A stretch of 64,000 nucleotides of DNA from Ignavibacteriales bacterium. GTDB lineage: Bacteria; Bacteroidota; Ignavibacteria; Ignavibacteriales; Ignavibacteriaceae. Positions 1 to 9,279 of the stretch are shown here, piece by piece. Position 1 is the first letter of the stretch, and each line of letters opens with the position of its first letter. Both the position numbers and the translations under genes were made by a program. The notes beneath the pieces are model-generated. The model was given only the letters and a program-made list of their open reading frames with translations, was not told the DNA's origin and did not search any database. The stretch spans positions 1,240,001-1,304,000 of the forward strand of contig JADJEI010000001.1 in assembly GCA_016709155.1 (NCBI GenBank), read 5' to 3'.

Positions 1-867
1 ATAACCGATATCATAATCATTATCGTAGTCATAAGTTTTTTCCCATTCTACATTTCCAAGGGAGTCGGTTTTAAGTAATGCGAGATTCCAACCTTCAAGG
101 GTTATGCCACGCATTCCTGTAATTATTAGTCCTGAATCCTCTGTTTCTTCAGCCTGACGAAAGGAGTCGTATGATTCACCATATTTCCTTGTCCATAGTG
201 TGTCACCAAGTAAATTTGTTTTTAGTAACCAAGCACGCTCAGTTGGTGTACCTGTTTTGCCAACGATCAAAAAGCTTACGTCCTTAACACTTCTTATATT
301 ATAGGCTATGTCATCCCCACTATTTCCATAAATTCTTTCCCAAATATATTGACCATTAAGATCAGTCTTTAATAAATATAAATTTGAATTCTTTTCCCCA
401 GCTAAAACATATCCGTCTTCAACAACTTCGAGACCCCAGCAAATATCATCATTAACCTCACCGAATGTTTTTGTCCATAGTGTATCACCAAGTGAATCAG
501 TTTTAATGATGTAATAATCCAGCCCACCTGCGCCAAAAGAGTTTGTTGCTCCACCAATGATAAATCCTCCGTCATTGGGTTGCTTCATCGCGTAAGCATA
601 ATCATCACCACCTCCTCCGTAAGTTTTTGTCCAAAGTGTGTCGCCATTGGCGTCTATTTTTATTAACCACACATCAAATCCACCTAAACCATAAGATCCA
701 GTATACCCTGCAATGCAAATGTTACCATTAGTTGTTTCGATTACTGCTCTGCCAAAATCATCAGCGGTGCTAAGTCCAAAGTTTTTCTTCCATAATATGT
801 TTTGTGCACTAATCGCATTAATTAAGAATAAAATTAATACTATTATAAATACATTGTGATTTTTCAT
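1..867 (-). CDS. Exported repeat protein, partial (C-terminus beyond window edge)
   Basis: The frame is open from an ATG at 867 to base 1 (289 codons, no stop), so the C-terminus lies outside the window. It starts with a signal peptide (about residues 1-21, ending NAISAQ). After that come repeats of about 50 residues with the pattern LLKTDSLGDTLWTKTYGG...D...A...DGGFIIGG, typical of exported beta-propeller-like proteins of the FCB group that often end in a T9SS sorting domain. A strong ribosome binding site (TAGGAG) lies about 8 bases upstream of the ATG, and the gene follows the beta-helix gene by 11 bases, so the two are probably co-transcribed. Ligand and role cannot be told. The missing part probably holds more repeats and the sorting domain (inference). 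Confidence 0.8.
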   Translation of the reverse strand, partial: MKNHNVFIIVLILFLINAISAQNILWKKNFGLSTADDFGRAVIETTNGNICIAGYTGSYGLGGFDVWLIKIDANGDTLWTKTYGGGGDDYAYAMKQPNDGGFIIGGATNSFGAGGLDYYIIKTDSLGDTLWTKTFGEVNDDICWGLEVVEDGYVLAGEKNSNLYLLKTDLNGQYIWERIYGNSGDDIAYNIRSVKDVSFLIVGKTGTPTERAWLLKTNLLGDTLWTRKYGESYDSFRQAEETEDSGLIITGMRGITLEGWNLALLKTDSLGNVEWEKTYDYDNDYDIGY

Positions 868-878
868 TTTAATATCTC

Positions 879-2141
879 CTACTCAGCGTTGTGTTTAACA
901 CAAAAATCCGTCAACGTATCTGCCTTTATCCAAGTATTATTTAGATATAATACTGCAGTACTATCGGTGTAAAATTCTCCGACTGGACAATCCTTACCAA
1001 CAAATGGATTGTATCCCTCCGGGCTGTAAAACGTATTATTTTTTATCGAGCCCCAAGATGGGGTATTATATGGTGATGGATCAGCAGAGTCAATTCTGCA
1101 TGTAGGGCGCTCAGGATCTAATGATTTTATTTTACTGCCTTGTATTGAAGAATAAAAATGCCCAACCCTTGGATGTGCATCCTGTGTGATTCCCACACCC
1201 TTTCCACCAGTTATCTTGCAATTATAAATTTGTACAAGTGGTTTCTCTGAATGTTTTGAACTGTCTTTTTCTCCAGCTTCTATTCCTGATTTGATTGGAT
1301 AAACTGTGTTAATCTCACTATTTGTTACTGTGAATTGGGCAGACTTATATACAATAACTGAGTCTGTTTCATTTATGTGAACATAGTAAGAACTATCCTT
1401 ATTAACTACTGCACCAATTCCGTCGCCTTGACTAATCACATTCGGATCTTGTCCAGTTGCATAAATAATTGTTGAATCAATTACAATTCTATAAGCCCCT
1501 ACTTGCATTCCATCCCAACCTGAATACATAACGTAACATCTCCTGAATGTTGCATCATCACCGAGCAGCTTTACTCCACTTGGTGCTGCAATTACCAATG
1601 TATCATTTTCAACTGCCGCCCAGCCGCAATTAACTATCGAATCATTATAAGCGTAAAAGTAACTCGATGCTGCGTCCACTCTTATCCCAAATCCTCTGAA
1701 CTTTCTGATCTGTATATCTTTGATTGTAATGTTATCAGCATTCTCAAGATCAAATCCCTTAATGCTCCAGAGGTAAGGGTCATCATCAAAAGGGTTTGAT
1801 TGCCCTTGCAGTATAGTCTTGGTTTTTCCCTTACCAATGAAAGATAAGCCGCTAAGATTGCTGATAAAAATACTATCAACAACAAAAGTTGAGTCAATGA
1901 GATAGTAAGAAGTATTTGAAGTTAATTTGTCCTGCATATCTTTAAATGAGTAGGCATTCGTCCAACTCGAGCCTGAGTGATCACCCGTTCCGTGAGGAGT
2001 TACATACTTAACAGCATTGGTGGAGGGGGATACACTGTTGTTATCTCCAAATAAATTGGAATTAGTGTTATTATAATTAGCAGCTATGAAACAATAAACT
2101 GCTGCAAAGAAAAGAACTGAACGAACAAGAATGATTTTCAT
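879..2141 (-). CDS. Exported right-handed parallel beta-helix protein
   Basis: A 420-residue protein with a hydrophobic N-terminal export signal (about residues 1-22). The body is rich in the short alternating strands and Asn/Ser/Asp turns of pectate-lyase-like beta-helices, for example FDLENADNITIKDIQIRKF and GVKLLGDDATFRRCYVMYSG. The segment KYVTPHGTGDHSGSSWTNAY is the usual opening of such repeat proteins in the FCB group. No T9SS-type C-terminus is seen; it ends CVKHNAE. Start ATG at 2141 is backed by TTTAGGAGGCTCT just upstream. No catalytic residues can be assigned, so it may be a polysaccharide lyase, a polysaccharide-binding protein or a structural surface protein. It is the first gene of a two-gene unit with the partial repeat protein downstream. 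Confidence 0.8.
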   Translation of the reverse strand: MKIILVRSVLFFAAVYCFIAANYNNTNSNLFGDNNSVSPSTNAVKYVTPHGTGDHSGSSWTNAYSFKDMQDKLTSNTSYYLIDSTFVVDSIFISNLSGLSFIGKGKTKTILQGQSNPFDDDPYLWSIKGFDLENADNITIKDIQIRKFRGFGIRVDAASSYFYAYNDSIVNCGWAAVENDTLVIAAPSGVKLLGDDATFRRCYVMYSGWDGMQVGAYRIVIDSTIIYATGQDPNVISQGDGIGAVVNKDSSYYVHINETDSVIVYKSAQFTVTNSEINTVYPIKSGIEAGEKDSSKHSEKPLVQIYNCKITGGKGVGITQDAHPRVGHFYSSIQGSKIKSLDPERPTCRIDSADPSPYNTPSWGSIKNNTFYSPEGYNPFVGKDCPVGEFYTDSTAVLYLNNTWIKADTLTDFCVKHNAE

Positions 2142-2292
2142 TAGAGCCTCCTAAATATTATTGAAAAAATGTTAAATAAGGTTTTCGATGGTTTTAGCCC
2201 GCAGATAATACTTATATAAACCTTTTTGAAATTCCTGAAACATTTTACAAAGATGAATGGAGAAAGTCAATAACCTGAATGAGTGAAAATAA

Positions 2293-2327
2293 AAAGATGA
2301 CATCCCGAAAAGCCGGATGTCATCTTT
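2293..2327 (-). terminator. Rho-independent terminator after the frameshifted T9SS cargo gene
   Basis: A perfect 13-bp stem (AAAGATGACATCC paired with GGATGTCATCTTT) with a 9-base loop. On the minus strand it is followed by TTTTTATTTT. It lies about 15 bases past the stop codon at 2342 and separates that gene from the beta-helix gene downstream. Confidence 0.85.
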
Positions 2328-2341
2328 AAGGAAGAGGGAAA

Positions 2342-3937
2342 TTATTTTAATAAAAGAATTTTCTTTGTTTGCCTTGAACCGGGTGAGACAAGATTCACAA
2401 AATATACTCCTGAACTTAGCTGAGAAGCATCGAATGTAAACTTCTGCCTGCCTGAAGCTATCTCACCATTGTAAAGTTCTGCAACTTGCTCACCGAGCAA
2501 ATTAGTAATTTTTAGAGATACATTTGTGCGGAACCGGAACAGAAAATTCAATCGTTGTGGAAGGATTAAACGGATTGGGATAATTCTGATATAGCACCAT
2601 TTCATCGGGAATTATATTTCCACCATTATCAGCAGATGTGAGATAGAATGTCACTCAATACTATCTACCATAGGGTTTAGAGGATCAACACTAAACTCTT
2701 TACTAAAAGCATCTGAAAAACCTATTCTCTGAGCAACAAGTTTATATGTTCCTTGGGGTAGAAAACCGATATCGAAAGTTCCGTCAATTTGCGTGAATCC
2801 ATAATTGTAAATTAAATTATTTGTGATTGACTGAGCATAAAGTATAACATCAGCGGGAACAAAACTTTTCCCCGGCATAATATTTACGAATCCACTTCCT
2901 TTGCCCCCTCCAAAGGAGGAGTCTCTTAGCAGAGCTATATTTTTTCCTGTCACGGGAGAATCAACTAATACTGAATCAGCTAATTGCCAGAATACCGTTG
3001 AAGTTGGATCACCATAATACGAAGGGACAAAAAAATCTGAGAAAGCCTGCACATAATAATAGCCAGGATTTATAATATTCTTTGCACTAAAAAATCCTTG
3101 ATTATCAGTAAACACAGTGTAAATATTATCCGGCATCGGAACATCGTTTAATTGAATCATTTTACTCGGGTTATGCCCCCCTGTACGAATTACAACAATT
3201 CCTTTTGAGGGAAAACCGGAAACACTATCAACTACCTGCCCGGAAAGAGATTGATTAGTCTCAAGCATTTTAGATAATGTAATATTAATATTTACTGTCG
3301 AATCAGCTTCCAGTATTATTTTCTTTGCATAAAAGGGTGCAAACTGACCATCATAAAATCCAACATAGAAGGAATCTTTTTGCGCTGCGATGGTAAACTC
3401 TCCGGGCGGAAGCATGCAAGAAAAGTTACCATTAATATCAGTAAAAGATTTTTTAAGAATATAGTTACCGCCGTATATAATATTAACTTCGGCTTCGGGA
3501 ATTGGATTAGTTCCATCAGTAATAATACCTTGAATTATTCCGGTGCTTTGATCATCATCAAAAAAATCAATTTTAATTTTTAAGTCCTCAATCGGTTCTT
3601 CTCCATTATTATAAACGAATAGTGTGTCAGTAGTATCGAAAGAAGAGATATAATAAAACCCGATAAGGATACAATCCATTTTTACGGAATCGCCCGGCAT
3701 CAATTGATTTGGACTTTGCCATGGTCCATCAAATCTTAGAAAATACAAGTCATGATTATACTGGATTGAATCTATTACTAACGGCTGATCACCTTCATTA
3801 ATTAAATAAACCGATTCAAACCTTTTGAAAATATCCTCAAATTCAATTTCTCCCGGCTCGATGTCTAATTTAGGCTGAGCCAATAAAAAAGAATTAAACC
3901 CAAGTAGTAAAATCAAAAGTTTTGAAAAATTTTTCAT
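2342..3937 (-). pseudogene. Exported carboxypeptidase-regulatory-like protein with T9SS sorting domain, two frameshifts
   Basis: The first 428 codons (3937 to 2651) encode a signal peptide, an ASH/immunoglobulin-like segment (LDIEPGEIEFEDIF, about 23-125) and two or three carboxypeptidase-regulatory-like beta domains (GIIQGIITDGTNPIPEAEV; SLSGQVVDSVSGFP; GSGFVNIMPG). The frame then hits TGA. One frame over, the sequence continues with [19 protein letters not shown], the start of a T9SS sorting domain. It shifts again near 2530-2540, and the rest of the domain ([17 protein letters not shown] ... GVYFVNLV ... KKILLLK) runs to the stop at 2342. Restoring one G near 2650 (GAG.TGACA) and removing one C near 2530 would give a single protein of about 530 residues. 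Both changes affect 1-2-base runs, so sequencing error is possible; otherwise secretion would be lost. The function is a cell-surface protein of unknown ligand. Confidence 0.8.
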
Positions 3938-4007
3938 ATCAATTTATAATTTTAAGATTTGTATTTTTTGTTTAGTAAGTTTACGCATTAAAAAGTGACA
4001 AAAAAAC

Positions 4008-4565
4008 TTGGCAATAGATAATTTAAATTACATAAATTTTAGTCAAAAAGAACTTGATGAGTTGTTTCGAGCTTCTTTGGCAGGAGACTCCAAAGCGTTC
4101 CGAACACTTTCAATCCATGTTCGGAATATTGCCTTTAGCTATTTCCAGTCTAAACAGCGTCAGGGAAAAATAATTAATACTGATGATGTTGACGATTTGA
4201 CAAACAACGTTTATTTGGCATTTGCCGAGCAATATCAAAAGGTAGAAAACCTTGAATTCTGGCTTAGAAGAGTTCTTTTTTTAAGTTTTATTAACTGGTA
4301 TAAAAAGAATAAAGCTAATCGAACTTTCGAGTTAGAGGAAGCCCGATATCTTCACGATACAAGTTCTAACCCGGATCACTCAATTGATGCAGAAAAAATT
4401 AACTCAATTATTGACACACTTGCAGGAGACAAACAAAAAATTATCCGAATGCGATTTTATGAAGATTTGAAATTCAGTGATATAGCAATTAAGTTAAACA
4501 AGTCAGAAGACGCCATAAAAAAAATGTTTTATAGAACTCTCGGTGAACTAAGAGGCAAATTTTAA
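4008..4565 (+). CDS. RNA polymerase sigma factor, sigma-70/ECF type
   Basis: A 185-residue protein with region 2 (about 15-95; DDVDDLTNNVYLAFAEQYQ ... FWLRRVLFLSFINWYKK), which melts and contacts the -10 element, and region 4 (about 125-185; DKQKIIRMRFYEDLKFSDIA, then a helix-turn-helix KLNKSEDAIKKMFYRTLGEL), which contacts the -35 element. There is no region 1 or 3, as expected for an ECF sigma factor. The only upstream start in frame is TTG (4008); no clear ribosome binding site is seen, so the exact start is uncertain. It is followed closely by a zinc-type anti-sigma gene and a TPR-CHAT gene. The sigma factor is therefore probably held inactive at the membrane by its neighbour and may control its own operon (inference). 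It is divergent from the gene at 2342-3937, with a 70-bp shared upstream region. Confidence 0.85.
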   Translation: MAIDNLNYINFSQKELDELFRASLAGDSKAFRTLSIHVRNIAFSYFQSKQRQGKIINTDDVDDLTNNVYLAFAEQYQKVENLEFWLRRVLFLSFINWYKKNKANRTFELEEARYLHDTSSNPDHSIDAEKINSIIDTLAGDKQKIIRMRFYEDLKFSDIAIKLNKSEDAIKKMFYRTLGELRGKF

Positions 4566-4622
4566 ATTGTCACCTTTTGGGAATTAAAATAACTATTGTA
4601 TTGTGAAAAAAATAAAATTATA

Positions 4623-5591
4623 ATGAACAACTTTGAATACATCCTGGATTTACTCCAGAAAAAATCGCTTAGCGAAGTCGAAAAGCTTAAGCTTGAGGAA
4701 ATTCTTAAAAATGACCTTGAGGCTAAGGAATTTTACAATACCTACATCAAGTTAGGTAAAGCACTAAAGAAATCCGACCATATCTCGTTTGACGAATTGA
4801 AAGATTTTATATTAGTCAAAAATAATCTTGAACCGGAAGACCAAAATATTCTAGCTAAAATTCCCTGGATTGAAGCCCATCTGCAAGAATGCGCCGCTTG
4901 CAAAGATCAGTTCACAATGATCAATTCCGAATATGCCGATGTTGAAAATTTTCTAACTGACAAATTCGCCACAAATTCAGATAAAGCTTTTAATTCAAAT
5001 TCTAAAAAAGCTCCCTTTTTTAGAAAGATGAATCCGCAATATTATGCGTTCGCCGCAGTGCTGTTAATCGGCGTATTATTCGGATCATTATTTTTAGTTT
5101 CAGAATTAGCAACACCCTCGGCTTTCAAACACGCATCTCTCGAAGATAAATCCGATTTCTATATTAGCAGAGGAAGAACTACTGATTATTTTCAGGAAAG
5201 CATTAGCGCTCTTGATAATAAAGATTACAACGCAGCCATTTCTTATTTAAAAAAAGATATTCAAGAAAATTCTAACAGCGAAACAATTTTTTATACACAC
5301 TATGTTTTAGGATTGGTTTATCTTGAAATTGCTGAAAGTAATTTCATAGGCTTATTTCCTTCATATAATAAATCGAATGCAAAGGATGGGTTGAAAAATC
5401 TCCAACTGTCAATTGAGAAAAACCTTTCCGGTAAATATCAGAATCTCTCAATGAATGCACATTTTTATATCGCAAAGGCTTACTTGATGCTTGACGATAA
5501 AGAAAATGCAAAAAAATATTTGGAGAAAGTTATTGAAGAAAAAGGTAGTAAAATGATTGAGGCTGAAAATATTCTGAGTGATTTGGAGTAG
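4623..5591 (+). CDS. Membrane anti-sigma factor with zinc-binding motif and TPR ectodomain
   Basis: I start this at ATG 4623 rather than an upstream TTG (4596), because the ATG opens the conserved-looking helix MNNFEYILDLLQ. The cytoplasmic part has the zinc anti-sigma signature H86-x3-C90-x2-C93 (HLQECAAC), which normally grips the sigma factor. One membrane span follows (about residues 140-162). The outer part (about 180-315) carries tetratricopeptide-like helices (YFQESISALDNKDYNAAISY; AHFYIAKAYLMLDDKENAKK). A zinc anti-sigma head joined to a TPR ectodomain suggests signal sensing by protein-protein contact in the periplasm. It begins 57 bases after the sigma gene ends. The next gene's chosen ATG lies 10 bases past this stop. 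Confidence 0.82.
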   Translation: MNNFEYILDLLQKKSLSEVEKLKLEEILKNDLEAKEFYNTYIKLGKALKKSDHISFDELKDFILVKNNLEPEDQNILAKIPWIEAHLQECAACKDQFTMINSEYADVENFLTDKFATNSDKAFNSNSKKAPFFRKMNPQYYAFAAVLLIGVLFGSLFLVSELATPSAFKHASLEDKSDFYISRGRTTDYFQESISALDNKDYNAAISYLKKDIQENSNSETIFYTHYVLGLVYLEIAESNFIGLFPSYNKSNAKDGLKNLQLSIEKNLSGKYQNLSMNAHFYIAKAYLMLDDKENAKKYLEKVIEEKGSKMIEAENILSDLE

Positions 5592-5601
5592 TCTGTGTTC
5601 A

Positions 5602-8600
5602 ATGATTATATACAAGACATCCATATTATTGCTGCTGATACTTTCCTTGTTTCAGCCCGCCGATAAAAATTTTTCCGGTTCTGAAAATAATGACTTAAAA
5701 AAATCCGACAAATTTTCTGCTTCAGATTCGATTTACAAATCTGTAATTACAGCCAATTGGAATGTTGAACTGTTAAAATCTTATCAGAGAATTATCCTCA
5801 ATTCTGATATTAACTCCAACCATGAAAAACAAAAATTAGAAAAATTACACGATGGTTTTGAGAAGTCATTTTTATTTGCAATGATTTCCAACCGCGATGG
5901 AAATTACGACCAAATGTTCGACACCCTCTATTCAAAATTTTCAAATCATCAGGATTTTCTCCCTTATTACGAAGAGCTTATTTTCAGTGCATCTGCTACC
6001 GATAGATTATCAATGCTTGATGCAAAACTTAATGGAGATAAATCCTTCGACGAATCGTTCGATAAAAATATTTTGCTCTATTTTATTAATTCGGCAAAAG
6101 GAAAGTACAAAGACGCAGAAAAATTTATAACTCAGTTAGTTGTGAATGATACCACAAATTATGAGTTGTTTTTTCACTATTCATTCTTGCAGAGGAGTCT
6201 TGGAGATTATCAATTAGCACTTACAGTAATTAATAAAGCCCTGAAGCTGGCTGAAAAAGACAAATGGTTTCAAATAAAAGCATTACTTGCAAAAGGTTCG
6301 CTGTATTTTCTTTCCGGCGAAAATGAAAAAGCATTAACAGAATATGAAAGTGCATTAAAACTTTCACAAAAAGTCGGCGATAGACAAAATGAATCCAAAG
6401 CCATGGTTGATGTTGGAATCATGTCGGACATGAATGGCGAAGTGGAAAAAGCAAGAGAGTATTTCAATAAGGCAATAACGATTTCAAAGAGTATTAACGA
6501 TAATGAAAATCTCGCATTCGCTTATTCTGAACTTGGCGTATCATTTTCTTTCACAAATGAATTAATTGATGCGAAAGAGAATTACAAACGCAGCTATCAG
6601 ATTTATAAAAGTCTTGGAAATAAAATGAGGTTGTCATTTTTATCCGATAACCTCGGAAGAATTTATCTAAACATATTTGACTTTAAATCTGCACTTAAAT
6701 ACTACAACGATGGGGTAGAATTTGCGGGCGATAACAAAAGAGCGCTTGCATTAAATCTTACCGGAATAGCCGATGTGTATTCTAATATATCAAACTACAG
6801 CGAAGCATTAAAATACTATCGCAAGGCACAAGAAATAACTTCCGATATAAAAGAAATTGATTTGTCTTCTCTGATAAACTCGGGGCTCGGAATCCTTAAC
6901 TTTAATCTTGAAAGATTTTCCGGGTCGCTCCAATTTTTTGAAAAAGCATTTTCCGAAAGTGAGGAGGCGGGAAACCTTTATACTTCCGCCGACCTTTATA
7001 ATAAACTTGGCATTGCTTCATTCAAATTAGACAGCCTTGACAATGCAAAAATGTTTTTGCAAAAATCAATTACACTCTCTAAAAAGATAAATTCATTTTA
7101 CACTGAAACGCTTTCCACACTCGACATTGCTTTGGTTTATTTTGAATCGGATCAAACTAAGGAGGCTCGAAACTATATTTCTATTGCAAAAAACTCCGCA
7201 TCTAAATATGGCTTCGATAATATTCTTTCCGAAGCACAGTTAATAGAAGGGAATATCTATTCCAAAGAAAATAATTTTAACGAAGCAAAAAATAGTTATC
7301 TGTCTTCTCTGAATATCGCACGCAGGTTAAATGAAACTAATCTCCAAATTGAAGCACTGCATTCATTAGGAAATTTATTTGCCGAACACAGTTTGAACGA
7401 AGCTGCTGAATCTTATTTCAAGTCTGCTGTTAAATTAATTGAGGATGTCTCCCGCCCTTTGTTTGAAGAAAATGAAGTACAGATTTTTTATTTTTCATCT
7501 AAAGCTGAAGTATATAACTCTTATGCAAATCTGTTGTTAAATCAGAAAAGATTTGGAGAAGCATTTGAATTGATTGATCACTCAAGATCGAGAAACATGA
7601 TGCAGAACCTGAGCAATATCAAGCTTCAGGCGGCAGTTGGCAGCGATTCCTTGTTAGAAAAAATTTACGAATACGAGTGGCTGATTCATTCTCAGCTTCT
7701 TTCGGAGAATGAGATAGACTCGGTTAAAATTCAATCTCGTCTTCTTAAAGAAGAAATCGTAAAGACTGATCCATCATTAGCAAAATACTTAAACTTCGAC
7801 AGCAGTCATTCAATTAAAAATATACAGAATGGTCTTTCAGAAAAAGAAAACTTCATTTCAATTTATTCTAATAAAAGATTCACCCATATTTTTTTAATTA
7901 CGAAAAAAGATTTTCAGCATTTTGAAATAAACAAAGGTCAAGGCGATATTCTTTCAATGCTCTCGTCTATTTCTCCTTTTTATGATGACAGCATTTCAGA
8001 CCATGAATTTTATAATCAGGATTTATTTTCATTCAATGCAAAATCAGCTTTTGATTTCTACTCAACTTTGCTCAAACCGGTTTTAACAAAAGTTAATAAA
8101 AGCAGTGATATTATTTTTTCACCATCAACTGAACTAATAGCATTTCCATTTGAATTTCTTGTTAAGTCTTTCGATAATAATTCCAGTCCCTATAGTTATA
8201 ATGATAAAGAATTTCTGATCTATGATTATAATATTTCATACGCAAACTCTGCTGCTAATTATCTCGAGCTAAAAGAAAATAAAAAACTTAGTAACAATAA
8301 ATCCTTGATCATCGGAAATCCTTTTATCAACAGCAGCACAAACGAATTTGCAGACAGAAGAGGATTACTCGAAGAAAATTCCGGTGTACCGCGAAATGTG
8401 GCGTTACTTCCTTTAAAATATTCCGAAGAAGAAATTAGCGGGGTGGGAAACTTGATCGGCGCAAATCAAGTATTAACAAATACAGAAGCCACCGAAACAA
8501 ACTTCAAATTAAATTGTGAGAATAATAAGATCATTCATCTTTCGACTCATTCAATGCTCTTCAATAAACAGCCGGTCATTTTCTTTTCAAATTCTTACGA

Positions 8601-9069
8601 CACTGAAAACGACGGCTTTCTCGAGGCATCTGAAATTGTTCAGTTGAAACTCAACAGCGATCTGGTTGTGCTCAGTTCGTGCAATTCCGGTTTGGGCGCC
8701 ATTGATGCATCCGAAGGAATACTCGGAATGTCAAAAGCATTTTTTGAATCTGGATCTAAAAGCGTAGTGGTTTCTTTATGGGAAGTAAATGATAAATACA
8801 CCTCAAAATTTATGATCCTATTTTACAAAAGATTAAGCGAAGGCTTTGATAAATCAGAAGCGCTGCGATTAGCAAAACTTGATTTCATAAAAGAATATTC
8901 CCCCAACCCTTTTTACTGGAGTGCTTTCATACTGAATGGTAATATTTCAAAAATAGATTTGAAACAGAGTGTAAACATGCAGCCTTACATTATCGGACTA
9001 CTTGCGATATTTACAGTTTCAGTATTATTCATATATTGGAGGAGAAAGCAAAAATTATCTGCGGTATAA
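5602..9069 (+). CDS. Exported TPR-CHAT (caspase-like) protease, membrane anchored at the C-terminus
   Basis: ATG 5602 is preferred over the upstream GTG (5578) because it leads directly into a signal peptide (MIIYKTSILLLLILSLFQ). About 1155 residues: signal peptide; at least ten TPR units (about 130-620; motifs such as AKGSLYFLSGENEKALTEYE and NKLGIASFKLDSLDNAKMFL); a linker; then a CHAT domain (about 780-1120). The CHAT catalytic pair is visible as His983 (HLSTH) and Cys1027 (SSCNSG), followed by the usual EGILGMSKAF and VVVSLWEVND segments. A final membrane span (about 1133-1150) ends in WRRKQK, which places the protease domain outside the inner membrane by the positive-inside rule. CHAT proteases are caspase/separase relatives activated through partner contact. 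With the sigma and anti-sigma genes upstream, this may act on the anti-sigma ectodomain or report envelope state (inference). Confidence 0.85.
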   Translation: MIIYKTSILLLLILSLFQPADKNFSGSENNDLKKSDKFSASDSIYKSVITANWNVELLKSYQRIILNSDINSNHEKQKLEKLHDGFEKSFLFAMISNRDGNYDQMFDTLYSKFSNHQDFLPYYEELIFSASATDRLSMLDAKLNGDKSFDESFDKNILLYFINSAKGKYKDAEKFITQLVVNDTTNYELFFHYSFLQRSLGDYQLALTVINKALKLAEKDKWFQIKALLAKGSLYFLSGENEKALTEYESALKLSQKVGDRQNESKAMVDVGIMSDMNGEVEKAREYFNKAITISKSINDNENLAFAYSELGVSFSFTNELIDAKENYKRSYQIYKSLGNKMRLSFLSDNLGRIYLNIFDFKSALKYYNDGVEFAGDNKRALALNLTGIADVYSNISNYSEALKYYRKAQEITSDIKEIDLSSLINSGLGILNFNLERFSGSLQFFEKAFSESEEAGNLYTSADLYNKLGIASFKLDSLDNAKMFLQKSITLSKKINSFYTETLSTLDIALVYFESDQTKEARNYISIAKNSASKYGFDNILSEAQLIEGNIYSKENNFNEAKNSYLSSLNIARRLNETNLQIEALHSLGNLFAEHSLNEAAESYFKSAVKLIEDVSRPLFEENEVQIFYFSSKAEVYNSYANLLLNQKRFGEAFELIDHSRSRNMMQNLSNIKLQAAVGSDSLLEKIYEYEWLIHSQLLSENEIDSVKIQSRLLKEEIVKTDPSLAKYLNFDSSHSIKNIQNGLSEKENFISIYSNKRFTHIFLITKKDFQHFEINKGQGDILSMLSSISPFYDDSISDHEFYNQDLFSFNAKSAFDFYSTLLKPVLTKVNKSSDIIFSPSTELIAFPFEFLVKSFDNNSSPYSYNDKEFLIYDYNISYANSAANYLELKENKKLSNNKSLIIGNPFINSSTNEFADRRGLLEENSGVPRNVALLPLKYSEEEISGVGNLIGANQVLTNTEATETNFKLNCENNKIIHLSTHSMLFNKQPVIFFSNSYDTENDGFLEASEIVQLKLNSDLVVLSSCNSGLGAIDASEGILGMSKAFFESGSKSVVVSLWEVNDKYTSKFMILFYKRLSEGFDKSEALRLAKLDFIKEYSPNPFYWSAFILNGNISKIDLKQSVNMQPYIIGLLAIFTVSVLFIYWRRKQKLSAV

Positions 9070-9279
9070 ATTCGTTATTTTTCATCTCTCCTCCATCTCA
9101 ATTAATGTCTTAAAATTATAATATCTTGAAAGTCGCATCCTGAAACTTTCAGGGTAGCAGAGTCAATTATTGAACTTCGAATCCTTCATTTCAAATTAAC
9201 TTTTCCCCTCGTTAATGCATTTCAGCTATTTTATTTATAAATTCCTCCCGGAAATTTAATATTACTTTGAGGCTTTACT

